DNA of 24,069 nucleotides. Origin: Candidatus Heimdallarchaeota archaeon LC_3. Its GTDB lineage: Archaea; Asgardarchaeota; Heimdallarchaeia; Hodarchaeales; LC-3. Made by a program: the position numbers and the translations under genes. The stretch covers positions 1 through 24,069 of the forward strand of contig MDVS01000132.1 of the NCBI GenBank assembly GCA_001940645.1, written 5' to 3'. This document shows positions 15,375-23,880 of the stretch, one piece after another. Under the pieces are notes generated by a model. That model was given only the letters and a program-made list of their open reading frames with translations, searched no databases and was not told the origin of the DNA. The stretch's first letter is position 1; each line of letters opens with the position of its first letter.

Positions 15375-18302
15375 TCAACCTAATACTTTAGCTCTTTTTG
15401 ATTTTTTGGTTTTTGTAGAATAGATCACACTTTTATTATAATTTTTTCCTTTATCGAGAACCTTACTAAGATATTGACCAGTATATGTGTTAGATTTAAT
15501 GATATCACGAGGTGTACCGGTTGCAATAACTTTACCACCTTTGTCACCACCTTCAGGCCCTAAATCAATAATCCAATCTGCATTTTTAATGATTTCCATA
15601 TTATGTTCTATTAATAAAATACTGTTACCCCTATCTCTAAGCTTTATTAGCACATCAAGCAAATATTGAACATCAGCTGAATGTAGACCAGTTGTAGGTT
15701 CGTCTAAAATATAAAGTACTTGTTTTCCAGTTCTACCCATTGATCGGCTGAGTTCACGAGCAAGTTTAACTCGCTGAGCTTCTCCACCAGAAAGAGTTGT
15801 AGCTGGTTGTCCAACCTTGATATAACCTAATCCCACATCTTTAATAGTTTTTAGAATTCTTTCAGCCTTAGGATAGTTTTCAAAGAATTTGTAAGCTTCT
15901 TCAACTGTCATATCGAGGATGTCAGCAATATTTTTGTCTTTATAATGAACTTCAAGTGTTTCTTTATTGTAACGTGCACCGTTACATTTATCACAGGGAA
16001 TATAAACATCAGGAAGGAAAAACATTTCTATTTTTACTTCCCCATCTCCAGAACAAGTCTCACATCTACCTCCACGGACATTAAATGAAAATCGTCCTTT
16101 CTTATACCCACGTAGCTTTGCTTCTTTAGTACTGGCAAAAATATCTCTTATATCATCAAATAATTTCGTGTATGTTGCAGGATTTGATCTTGGCGTACGT
16201 CCTATAGGTGATTGATCTACATTGATACATTTTGATATGTATTCGATTCCTTCAATCCCATCGGATTTTCCTGGTCTATTGGTTGTTTTGTAAAAATATT
16301 GTTCTAAATTTTTATATAGGACTTCATTAACGAGACTAGATTTTCCTGATCCGGAAACCCCGGTAACAACTGTCAAGCAATATAAAGGAATATCCACTGT
16401 AATATTTTTTAGGTTGTTTTCTTTTGCTCCCTTAATAGTTAGAATTTTATCTAAATTTGGTGTTAGATTATCTCCTTTTTTTACAACTTTTATTAAACCA
16501 GCAATGTACTTTCCTGTTAAACTTTTTGGATTTGATTTTATTTCAGGTAAAGTTCCTGTTGCAATTACTTCCCCTCCATGTTCACCTGCTCCAGGTCCTA
16601 AATCAACTATATAATCAGCAGCTATAATTGTTGCCATATCATGTTCCACAACAAGAACAGAATTACCAATATCTCTCAAAGATTCAAGAGTTTGGACTAA
16701 TCTGAATTTATCCCTTTCATGTAACCCTATAGTAGGTTCATCTAAAACATACAAAACTCCTACTAAAGCAGAACCTACTTGTGTTGCTAAACGAATACGT
16801 TGAGATTCTCCTCCAGATAAGGTATTAGATTTTCTATTTAAATGAAGATAAGATAGTCCTACGGAATCTAAAAACCCTAATCTACTAATAATTTCTTTAG
16901 TTATTTCTGCTGAAATAGATACTTCTCTTTCTGTTAATTGTAATGAATTTATAAATGCTATCGCTTCTCCGACAGAAAAATTGGTGATTTCTGTTATTCC
17001 TTTTCCTCCAACATAAACTGCTTGATATTTCGGATGAAGACGAAATCCTTTGCAAAACGTACACAACGTCTCTCTCATGAATTTTTCATAATGTTTTCGC
17101 GCGTCTTCACTAGTTGTTTCTTTCCAGCGTCTTTTGACTGAATTTACGACACCTTCTGGACTCCATTCTCCTTCATAAGTAGAAGATGAGTTATTGTTCA
17201 TTCGTTCCCATTTAAATGGTATTTTAGCATCTGTGCCATATAGGATTGCATTAACTTGTTTTTCTGTTAATTTATTTATTGGAGTATCTAATGAAAATCC
17301 AAGAAATTGACTGAAATTACCCCAAAAGGTATCCCTCCATGATCCTTCTGTTATTGCCCTATTCATTAAAGCACCTTCACGTAATGACATTTTTTTATCT
17401 TGTAAAACTAATTGAGGATCAACTTCTAATTTTGAACCTAATCCTGAACATTCAGGACATGCACCATAAGGATTATTAAAGGAAAACATCTTAGGTTCTA
17501 ATTCTTGGAAATCTACTTGATCCTCTACACAGGCGAAATTTAAACTGAAGATATGATCTTTAGGGAATTCATCCCGTTCTTCTTGGACGGAAACAATTAT
17601 AATTCCTTCACCAATTTTTAAAGCCTGTTCAACTGAATCAGTTAATCGTCTATTTGCTAAACTTCCAACAATTAATCTATCTACGACTACTTCAATATCA
17701 TGTTTAAGGTTTTTATTTAATGGAGGGGGATTTTCAAGTTCATAAATGTGCCCATCAATTCTTATCCGTGCAAAACCGTCTTTTTTTAATGTTTCAAAGA
17801 TATCCTTGAATTCTCCTTTTCTCCCAGATACGATTGATCCCATTATTGCAATCTTTGTGCTCTTTGGAAACCGTTGAATACGTTCAACAATATCTGAAAC
17901 ACTTTGCTTAGTTATTTCTTTTCCGCAAATATAGCAAAATATTCTGCCAATTCTTGCATAAAGCAACCTTAGATAATCATAAATTTCTGATACGGTAGCT
18001 ACTGTAGATCTTGGATTTTTAGAAGTAGTTTTTTGCTCAATTGAGATAGCAGGTGATAGCCCTTCAATGGAATCAACCTTAGGTTTTTGCATTTGACCTA
18101 AAAATTGACGTGCATAACTTGATAGAGATTCCATATATCTACGCTGTCCTTCAGCGAAAATCGTATCAAAAACAAGGCTAGATTTTCCACTCCCACTAAC
18201 ACCTGAGATAACAACAAGCTTATTTCGTGGAATTATTAATTCTGGGATTTTTAAATTGTGTTGTTGAGCTCCTTTTATTCGGATTTGACGTTCAAATGAC
18301 AT
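15375..18302 (-). CDS. uvrA: UvrA, excinuclease ABC subunit A
   Basis: 975 residues, full bacterial length. It is the dimeric ATPase that finds DNA lesions and loads UvrB in nucleotide excision repair. Two ABC modules are complete: Walker A GVSGSGKSS at 34-42 and 648-656, signatures LSGGE at 495-499 and 837-841, Walker B/D-loop YVLDEPTIGLH near 518 and YILDEPTTGLH near 864. Zinc cysteines are C123/C126 (first half of an N-terminal zinc module, second pair not obvious), C282/C285 with C414/C417, and C747/C750 with C770/C773. The C-terminal tail is basic. UvrABC is bacterial in origin and only some archaea have it, so this points to an acquired repair system; uvrB and uvrC are not in the window. 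AGGT lies nine bases before ATG 18302. The upstream gap holds TTCAATTTAA repeats. Confidence 0.98.
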   Translation of the reverse strand: MSFERQIRIKGAQQHNLKIPELIIPRNKLVVISGVSGSGKSSLVFDTIFAEGQRRYMESLSSYARQFLGQMQKPKVDSIEGLSPAISIEQKTTSKNPRSTVATVSEIYDYLRLLYARIGRIFCYICGKEITKQSVSDIVERIQRFPKSTKIAIMGSIVSGRKGEFKDIFETLKKDGFARIRIDGHIYELENPPPLNKNLKHDIEVVVDRLIVGSLANRRLTDSVEQALKIGEGIIIVSVQEERDEFPKDHIFSLNFACVEDQVDFQELEPKMFSFNNPYGACPECSGLGSKLEVDPQLVLQDKKMSLREGALMNRAITEGSWRDTFWGNFSQFLGFSLDTPINKLTEKQVNAILYGTDAKIPFKWERMNNNSSSTYEGEWSPEGVVNSVKRRWKETTSEDARKHYEKFMRETLCTFCKGFRLHPKYQAVYVGGKGITEITNFSVGEAIAFINSLQLTEREVSISAEITKEIISRLGFLDSVGLSYLHLNRKSNTLSGGESQRIRLATQVGSALVGVLYVLDEPTIGLHERDKFRLVQTLESLRDIGNSVLVVEHDMATIIAADYIVDLGPGAGEHGGEVIATGTLPEIKSNPKSLTGKYIAGLIKVVKKGDNLTPNLDKILTIKGAKENNLKNITVDIPLYCLTVVTGVSGSGKSSLVNEVLYKNLEQYFYKTTNRPGKSDGIEGIEYISKCINVDQSPIGRTPRSNPATYTKLFDDIRDIFASTKEAKLRGYKKGRFSFNVRGGRCETCSGDGEVKIEMFFLPDVYIPCDKCNGARYNKETLEVHYKDKNIADILDMTVEEAYKFFENYPKAERILKTIKDVGLGYIKVGQPATTLSGGEAQRVKLARELSRSMGRTGKQVLYILDEPTTGLHSADVQYLLDVLIKLRDRGNSILLIEHNMEIIKNADWIIDLGPEGGDKGGKVIATGTPRDIIKSNTYTGQYLSKVLDKGKNYNKSVIYSTKTKKSKRAKVLG

Positions 18303-18438
18303 GAAATTATACCTAATTGCGTGAAATGTAAAATGAAGTTGGAAGTGATTTTAACTAAAAAATGAAAATACTATATCATAACTGAAAATAGCATAATCAT
18401 AGAATTAGATAATTTGTCGATGCTCAAATAAATTAGCA

Positions 18439-18554
18439 TTATTTCAATTTAAATTTATTGTACACTAAGAGAAAAGGGCTTTAAATTAAATTTCAATAAA
18501 GATAACTTCAATTTAAGAAATTAGATTTCGACAAAATCTTTTATTTCAATTTAA
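18439..18554. repeat. Three TTCAATTTAA direct repeats upstream of uvrA
   Basis: The decamer is at 18443-18452, 18507-18516 and 18545-18554; the first and third share 14 bases (TTATTTCAATTTAA at 18439 and 18541). The 333-bp gap 18303-18635 has no gene. It is the uvrA upstream region and the 3' side of the coiled-coil gene. Direct repeats here could be operator sites; base composition explains only part of the likeness. Confidence 0.45.
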
Positions 18555-18635
18555 TAGAATAGAAAAATTGCTTTCAAAACTTATTATTCATTTTTGAGCT
18601 AGAAAGATTAAATGATGATAAAATTATTATTCTTT

Positions 18636-21206
18636 TTAAATAGGAGGGAAGTTTTTAACCATTTCAACCATTTCTTCATCAGCTGAGATTTTGAGATAGC
18701 CTTCTCCTTCAAGGCTTTTAACAAGTCTTTTAACAATAGCCGTAGGTCTACGAGTAGTTCGTTCAAGCTCTTTTGTTGTTGCTTTCCTTACTTCATTTAA
18801 GATTAACAATATCATGTATTTAGGATCATCTTCCAAAGATCTTTTATAGAATTCTGATAGCTCTTTTTCTCTAGAAAACTTCTTTTGTAACACTTCAATT
18901 TCTTTTGAAGACGATTCTTGTAATGTATCTAATTCAGATTTCAACAATCGATCCTTTTCACTTATTTCATTTTTCATTATAATATTCTGTTCAGATGATT
19001 CATTGAGCTTATTTTTTGTTTCTGATAGTGATTTTTCTAAATTATTTATATCCTTCTCAAGTTTATTTACCTGTCTTTGAAGTGTTTCAATTTCTACTTC
19101 TTTTGTAGTAGTTATAGCTTCTGTTTCATATTTGAATTGAGCCAAATCATCCGCCTCAGATCGTAATTTGATAAGTACATCATTTAACTCTTTTTGGCGT
19201 CCTAAATGAACTTCTATTTGTTTTTCCTTAAGATTAATTTCTTGTTTAAGGTTGTCTGTCTCTACTTGTGCTTCTTTTGATATTGTTTTGAGTTGAATTA
19301 TTTGCTTGTTTAAATCAGCTTCTCTGGATCGATACCCAGACACAGTCTCGAGAAGAGTATTTCTTTCAACCTCTTCTGCTGTAGAAGTTTTCATTTGTAG
19401 ATCAAATTTGAATTTCACATCATCCAAATCTTTACTTAGAGATTCTAATTGATGGATTAATTCGGATTTTTCTTTTTTTTCCTTTTGAATTTCTTTCTTT
19501 AATTGGTTATTAAGATTATCTTTTTCATTTATTTCTAGTTCTAAATCTTCTATTTTAGTATTTAATTCTCTAATATCTTTTTGGTACTTTTTATTCTTAT
19601 TATTAAGAGTTTTGATATCTGATTCAAGTGTATCTCTTTCTTCTCTTAAGCCTTTTATTCTATTATCAAGATCGTCTGTTGTTTTTAATTTTCTTTCATA
19701 ATCTCTTTTTATACCTTCAATCGAAGCTTTTAGAGAGTCAAATTCGCTAGAAAGTTCAAGATGTTTTTGTTCAATTTCTGTTTTCTCTAGACGATACTTA
19801 TTGCTGCTTTCCTGCATTCTTCTTCTTTGTTCGAGTTCAATATCTAGTTCTTGTTTCACTGTATCTAAATCTTGAGACAAACCTACTTTATCAGCTTCTA
19901 ATCTTTTAACTGTCCTATTTAATTCAGTTATCTCACTCGTTAAGTGTCCTAATTCTGCAGTATATCGTCTAATCTCATCTTGAGATTTGTTTCTTTCCTC
20001 TGTAATAGTAACTAATTGTTTTTGAATTTCTTCAAACTGTTCATCTTGTGCATCTATTTGTGATATTGAATCAAGCATGCTTAATGGATCAGGTGAACTA
20101 GAAGGTTGAGATGAAGTACTAACAGCTCCAGACATAAGCATATTTAGTTGTACTTCCATTGCTTCCATTTCAGATTGATTAGACTGTAATTCCTTTTGAG
20201 TTTTCTCAAATTCAGTCCGATAATAACCAACTGCTTTTGAAACTTCTTGGGAATCAATTAGAAGTAATTCTTTTTCTTCTTGTAATGTCTCTAATTTAAC
20301 TGAAATTAATCTTATCTCATTTTCTTTACTTGATATCTCAGAACGTGCTTGTTCTTGTATATCTTTAATATCGGTAGCTGATTTTTTTATTCGGTCAGCA
20401 GCATCAACAACAGCTTGACGCAGTTTTTCATTTTCATTTTCAAGATCTTGGAATTCATCAACCTTCTCTCTCAAATCTCTAATTTCTCTCTCTTTTCTTG
20501 AAGCAGAGATTTGAATTTCATCGATTTGCTCTCTATAAGAAGAAATTTCTTTTGAAGAATTATCCAATTGGTTAATAAATATTGATTTTTGTCTTGTTAT
20601 ATTATCTAATTCATTTTGTAAAGATGTTATGTTAGCGGAATATTCATTAAGTTTAGATTCATTTTGCCCAATTTTATATTGATAATTTTGAATGGTTTCT
20701 TGTGAATTTTGATTTTCTAAGGTGATTCTTTGAATTTCAAAATCCTTCTTCTGTAATTGGATTTCTTTGTCGTTTAATTCCGTTTGTAAAGTCATGAATT
20801 CCTCTTTACTAATACCAGAAGTTGTTGTTATTGGAGAGCCAACTTTAACAGAAACAACTTCTCTCTTTAGTCTTTCATTTTCAGTTTTTAGCTTGTTGAA
20901 CTCTGCAAGTTTTTTTTCTTCTTCTAAAAAGAAATCTTCATCACCAGTAGTTTCTGGAGCTCCACCACGTAAAATAGGTAACATTGTCCTTGAAAAACCT
21001 TCAAAGATTTTGTTAACCATATCACTCATTAACCGTTTCGAGTCTTCAAGATATGAAATAATATCAGTTTGAGAGTAATTTGGTTTAGGTGAATTTTTGA
21101 TTCCTTTTGTTATAGAATCTATTCTTATTCCGACATCAGTTAATTTTCCAGCCTTGGTTTTATTTAATTGGCTCAAAAATTGAAGCATTGGTTTTGCGTT
21201 AGCCAT
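18636..21206 (-). CDS. Long coiled-coil protein with C-terminal winged-helix domain
   Basis: 856 residues. Residues 1-~90 are helical with no recognised fold (MANAKPMLQFLSQLNKTKAG onward, then RLMSDMVNKIFEGFSRTM). About 95-790 is nearly unbroken heptad-patterned, Glu/Lys/Gln-rich coiled coil with one Ser/Pro-rich break near ~355-375 (VSTSSQPSSSPDP). Residues ~796-856 form a compact winged-helix-like domain (YMILLILNEVRKATTKELERTTRRPTAIVKRLVKSLEGEGYLKI): helix, helix-turn-helix, then wing. No Walker motifs or zinc hook, so it is not SMC or Rad50. Possible roles are a rod-like scaffold, a chromosome-organising or cytoskeletal protein tied to DNA or protein through the winged helix; none is shown. 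It stands alone, between uvrA and the surface-protein gene. Confidence 0.8.
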   Translation of the reverse strand: MANAKPMLQFLSQLNKTKAGKLTDVGIRIDSITKGIKNSPKPNYSQTDIISYLEDSKRLMSDMVNKIFEGFSRTMLPILRGGAPETTGDEDFFLEEEKKLAEFNKLKTENERLKREVVSVKVGSPITTTSGISKEEFMTLQTELNDKEIQLQKKDFEIQRITLENQNSQETIQNYQYKIGQNESKLNEYSANITSLQNELDNITRQKSIFINQLDNSSKEISSYREQIDEIQISASRKEREIRDLREKVDEFQDLENENEKLRQAVVDAADRIKKSATDIKDIQEQARSEISSKENEIRLISVKLETLQEEKELLLIDSQEVSKAVGYYRTEFEKTQKELQSNQSEMEAMEVQLNMLMSGAVSTSSQPSSSPDPLSMLDSISQIDAQDEQFEEIQKQLVTITEERNKSQDEIRRYTAELGHLTSEITELNRTVKRLEADKVGLSQDLDTVKQELDIELEQRRRMQESSNKYRLEKTEIEQKHLELSSEFDSLKASIEGIKRDYERKLKTTDDLDNRIKGLREERDTLESDIKTLNNKNKKYQKDIRELNTKIEDLELEINEKDNLNNQLKKEIQKEKKEKSELIHQLESLSKDLDDVKFKFDLQMKTSTAEEVERNTLLETVSGYRSREADLNKQIIQLKTISKEAQVETDNLKQEINLKEKQIEVHLGRQKELNDVLIKLRSEADDLAQFKYETEAITTTKEVEIETLQRQVNKLEKDINNLEKSLSETKNKLNESSEQNIIMKNEISEKDRLLKSELDTLQESSSKEIEVLQKKFSREKELSEFYKRSLEDDPKYMILLILNEVRKATTKELERTTRRPTAIVKRLVKSLEGEGYLKISADEEMVEMVKNFPPI

Positions 21207-21513
21207 ATTTATTTTCGTCCAAACAATAATAAGAGTAGAAATAAATAATTTATATTAAATGAAAATTTCCAATTAATTGATGAATATAATACTTGTTTAA
21301 TTATAGATATATTTCCTTTTCAACTATCCATTTTTATTTCTTTTTTTATGATATCATTAGTCAATAAAAAAATCAAAATGATTGATATTTTTCTTACTAA
21401 GCATTGAAATTTAATATGAATCTTAAATAATATCCAAAGTACTATAGATTTATCATTTATAAACGAATTCGGGTATGGATACAATAAGAAAGCAATTAGG
21501 AATGTAAGAATTT
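21207..21513. other. Gene-free gap, promoter side of coiled-coil gene
   Basis: The AT-rich region between the coiled-coil gene and the surface-protein 3' end holds no ORF, tRNA or clear repeat. It should contain the coiled-coil promoter; no strong ribosome-binding site is seen, only GGACG 12 bases before ATG. Confidence 0.3.
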
Positions 21514-21523
21514 AAAAAAAAAA
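21514..21523 (-). terminator. T-run terminator of the surface-protein gene
   Basis: Ten A on the plus strand, about 56 bases past the minus-strand stop; more A-runs follow between 21532 and 21546. Confidence 0.45.
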
Positions 21524-21578
21524 TTATAATTTAAAAAAGAAAAAATGAATAATTAGTAACAATAACTAATAACTTCAT

Positions 21579-23336
21579 TTATTTGCGAATTTTTCTTATA
21601 AACACCGGAACAGCGATTAAAGTGAAGAGCATAATTGGTAATTCAAAGCCAGGTGATGTTTGAATTGGATTAGCTTCAGCTAAAACTTCATCAACATTTT
21701 CTTCAGCTTCAATTGCTTGATTAACTAATTCATCTTCAACACTTTGAGAGCTAAGTAGGGAAAGATCGGATAATGTGATTTTCAGACTTAATTCAATTTT
21801 CAGACTTCCGACTATTTCAGTTGGTATCGGAGGAGCTACTTGATTGGTTCCAGCGGTTCCAGCGGTTCCAAGTGATGAAAGATCAATATCAAAGTCAATT
21901 TGTTGAACAGATTTTAATCCAAGTGATAAGAAATAACCTTCTTCTGTATGAGCGATTGCAAATGAATTATCAGACGTGGTTGATAACTTCATGGGTGGAA
22001 TATCTTCAGGATTTGTGATTTCTAAGGCAGTTGCATCAAGTTTAGTTGAATCCCATTTAACATCAGAATGTGAAACAACGGTATGATATTTAATACCATT
22101 TTCTAAACTGGATGACACTTCTACATCAATATTTGGTCCACTTGTTACTCCTAAATCGGTATAAGCTTGTTTAAGTGTTGATCCAACTGTATCAACATCA
22201 TATAAACCTACAGCAAAATCAGCAATAGCACCTGCTCCAATAAAAACACCGTCCCAAAGTTCCCAATCTGGAGTCACTGCTGGACTTAATCCACCAGGTC
22301 CAGTAAGCATAAAGCCATTAAATTCATCTGTGTAAGGGAAAGGACTATCAGAAAACTCACCAGTAATTTCCGCTTCATACAAAACTCCATCTATTGATTT
22401 AATTTCATACTGGAATGCTGTTGTTTCTTTGATGTTAGTTACTAATGATTCAACTAAAGATATAGCAGACTCTATATTGTTTATACCTCCTTCACTACTT
22501 TGAAGCAAATAGTTTATGTAATCTTCTGCTTTTTTATTAAGGTTGTAATCAATGGATAAATCAGCTTCACTGAATTTATACACATAAATATCACCTACAG
22601 CAAAATCAGTGGGAAGAGGGTTACTAAGTGTTTCAACATAGGACAAGACGACATTAAATGGATGAGTAGTATTAAAACTATCAGTTAAAGTTCCCGAAAA
22701 AGCAAGTTCAGTAAAAACAGCGTCTGTAGCTGATTTTGTGTATGTAAGTGCTATCGCTATATCATTTTCAGTAATTTCTATTGTAACTGTATCTCCTTCT
22801 TCAGAATAAGAAACACCAGGTTCACTTGCAAGAAAATTTTCAACTTCAACCCAATCAACATTTTTAATCCAAAATGGTGGTCCATCTATTTCACTAAGGT
22901 TAAAAGAATTCCAACTGTCTGTTACTATTGGAAATGCGGTATTTGCTGGAAGAGCAACCACGAGATCACCACTTTCAGTTAAGAAACTTGATAGAACATC
23001 AATTGCCTCAGGGTCCAATTCAGTAGAATTAACAGTTATAGAAATTGGTCCTGCTCCAGCCTTTACATAAAGAGCGAATTCATATCCTTCTTCATCAGCG
23101 CTTAATATTTTAAGTCCGAGTTCGGATCCAACCATATTCAGATCTGATGTAACTGCTCCTTCAGATTCAATATTGAGAATATCAGGAACATTCCAGGTCG
23201 TGATTGCATAAATAAGTGTATCACCAGGTTGAGGAGTACCTGGAGTAGCAGAAGTTGAAGCCGAGGTTGGAATCGTCATAAAACTTAATATGAATAGAGA
23301 AACTAACCCTAAAACTAATAATTTATTTTGTTTCAA
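21579..23336 (-). CDS. Secreted surface protein with PGF-type C-terminal sorting signal
   Basis: 585 residues. The start is TTG 23336, with GGAGAT seven bases upstream. Signal peptide 1-~27 (KQNKLLVLGLVSLFILSFM then SAS), mature beta-rich ectodomain, and C-terminal tripartite signal PGFELPIMLF...FIRKIRK (562-585): PGF motif, hydrophobic stretch, basic end. This resembles archaeosortase-type CTERM tails, so the protein is probably cleaved and lipid-anchored. The ectodomain looks like two related halves, each opening with a Gly-Asp and Tyr strand: PGDTLIYAIT (37-46) and VGDIYVYKF (247-255). A Gly-Thr-Ala repeat (LGTAGTAGTNQ) is coded by a 9-base tandem repeat. No enzymatic motif is visible. Its promoter region is the left arm of the large inverted repeat. 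Confidence 0.85.
   Translation of the reverse strand: MKQNKLLVLGLVSLFILSFMTIPTSASTSATPGTPQPGDTLIYAITTWNVPDILNIESEGAVTSDLNMVGSELGLKILSADEEGYEFALYVKAGAGPISITVNSTELDPEAIDVLSSFLTESGDLVVALPANTAFPIVTDSWNSFNLSEIDGPPFWIKNVDWVEVENFLASEPGVSYSEEGDTVTIEITENDIAIALTYTKSATDAVFTELAFSGTLTDSFNTTHPFNVVLSYVETLSNPLPTDFAVGDIYVYKFSEADLSIDYNLNKKAEDYINYLLQSSEGGINNIESAISLVESLVTNIKETTAFQYEIKSIDGVLYEAEITGEFSDSPFPYTDEFNGFMLTGPGGLSPAVTPDWELWDGVFIGAGAIADFAVGLYDVDTVGSTLKQAYTDLGVTSGPNIDVEVSSSLENGIKYHTVVSHSDVKWDSTKLDATALEITNPEDIPPMKLSTTSDNSFAIAHTEEGYFLSLGLKSVQQIDFDIDLSSLGTAGTAGTNQVAPPIPTEIVGSLKIELSLKITLSDLSLLSSQSVEDELVNQAIEAEENVDEVLAEANPIQTSPGFELPIMLFTLIAVPVFIRKIRK
21846..21870. repeat. 9-base tandem repeat within surface-protein gene
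   Basis: GGTTCCAGC twice plus a partial copy encode Gly-Thr-Ala units. A short tandem repeat of this kind can vary in copy number in frame. Confidence 0.5.
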
Positions 23337-23375
23337 TTTTTAAATCTCCATAATTTATTTCTTTTATTGAACATA

Positions 23376-23384
23376 ATTATAAAA
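23376..23384 (-). promoter_or_regulatory. TATA box of the surface-protein gene
   Basis: On the minus strand TTTTATAAT lies about 40 bases before the TTG start. It would give a short leader that includes the GGAGAT site. The right arm repeats this box. Confidence 0.5.
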
Positions 23385-23521
23385 GGCCATTTTCAACTTT
23401 TATCTTCAAAAGAAAAATGGACAAAATAATTAAATCAATAAATAGGATAATATCCGACTTCTTAAGACATTGCAAATATGTATTTAAACTTCTTGATAAT
23501 AGCCTTTAAAATAGAATAACT

Positions 23522-23531
23522 TATAATATAA
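23522..23531 (+). promoter_or_regulatory. TATA-like box of the 65-residue ORF
   Basis: TATAATATAA lies 28 bases before ATG 23560, which would put the transcript start near the ATG and make a leaderless mRNA. The only purine-rich tract (GAGGA) is too far from the ATG to serve as a ribosome-binding site. Confidence 0.4.
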
Positions 23532-23559
23532 TCTTCTGAGGAAAAAATAATTAATTAGA

Positions 23560-23757
23560 ATGAAATACAGTCGAAGAAACAATAAAAAAATACTTAACTA
23601 TCAGCAAAAAACAAGCATTATTGAAAACACTTCTTCAGACATTGAGGAAACAGAACGGTTGAGAGATTCTGTTCTTATAATGAGTCAATTTATAGCAGAT
23701 AAAATGGGTTTTACTCAAGGCCAAGTTTTAGAGAAATTTGGTATGGTTGATGCTTAA
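23560..23757 (+). CDS. Small 65-residue protein inside inverted repeat
   Basis: No family is recognised. The first 10 codons (MKYSRRNNKK) lie in the left repeat arm and the rest in the 257-bp loop. The start is basic, a Ser/Glu-rich middle follows (SSDIEETERLRDS), and the end looks like a short helical pair (SVLIMSQFIADKMGFTQGQVLEKFGMVDA). There is no signal peptide or membrane segment. It is divergent from the surface-protein gene and may be co-controlled with it through the shared promoter region. A truncated copy of the same start occurs in the right arm. It may be a real small regulator or a chance ORF; codon bias cannot be judged at this length. Confidence 0.5.
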   Translation: MKYSRRNNKKILNYQQKTSIIENTSSDIEETERLRDSVLIMSQFIADKMGFTQGQVLEKFGMVDA

Positions 23758-23765
23758 AAAATTGA

Positions 23766-23785
23766 TTTTTTATTAACAGATTTTT
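23766..23785 (+). terminator. T-runs after the 65-residue ORF
   Basis: Runs of six and five T in the 28 bases after the stop. Confidence 0.4.
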
Positions 23786-23823
23786 ATTATTCTCAAAAAA
23801 TATTTAATTTTTAATATTTGATT

Positions 23824-23880
23824 TTAATTTCCAAATAGCATTATATTAATTTTTTTATTGTTTCTTCGACTGTATTTCAT
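23824..23880 (-). pseudogene. Truncated duplicate of the 65-residue ORF (18 codons)
   Basis: Reading leftwards from ATG 23880, the first ten codons (MKYSRRNNKK) equal those of the 65-residue ORF. The frame then enters unrelated loop sequence (INIMLFGN) and stops at TAA. It has an identical promoter region, so it may be transcribed. It looks like a broken by-product of the inverted duplication. Confidence 0.6.

Larger units (their letters stand above)
23369..23591 (+). repeat. Large inverted repeat, left arm
   Basis: Bases 23451-23591 (141 bp) are an exact reverse complement of 23849-23989. The likeness continues outward with mismatches and a small gap to 23369, matching the window's last base. 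The arm covers the divergent promoter between the surface-protein gene and the small ORF, including its first ten codons. Confidence 0.9.
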
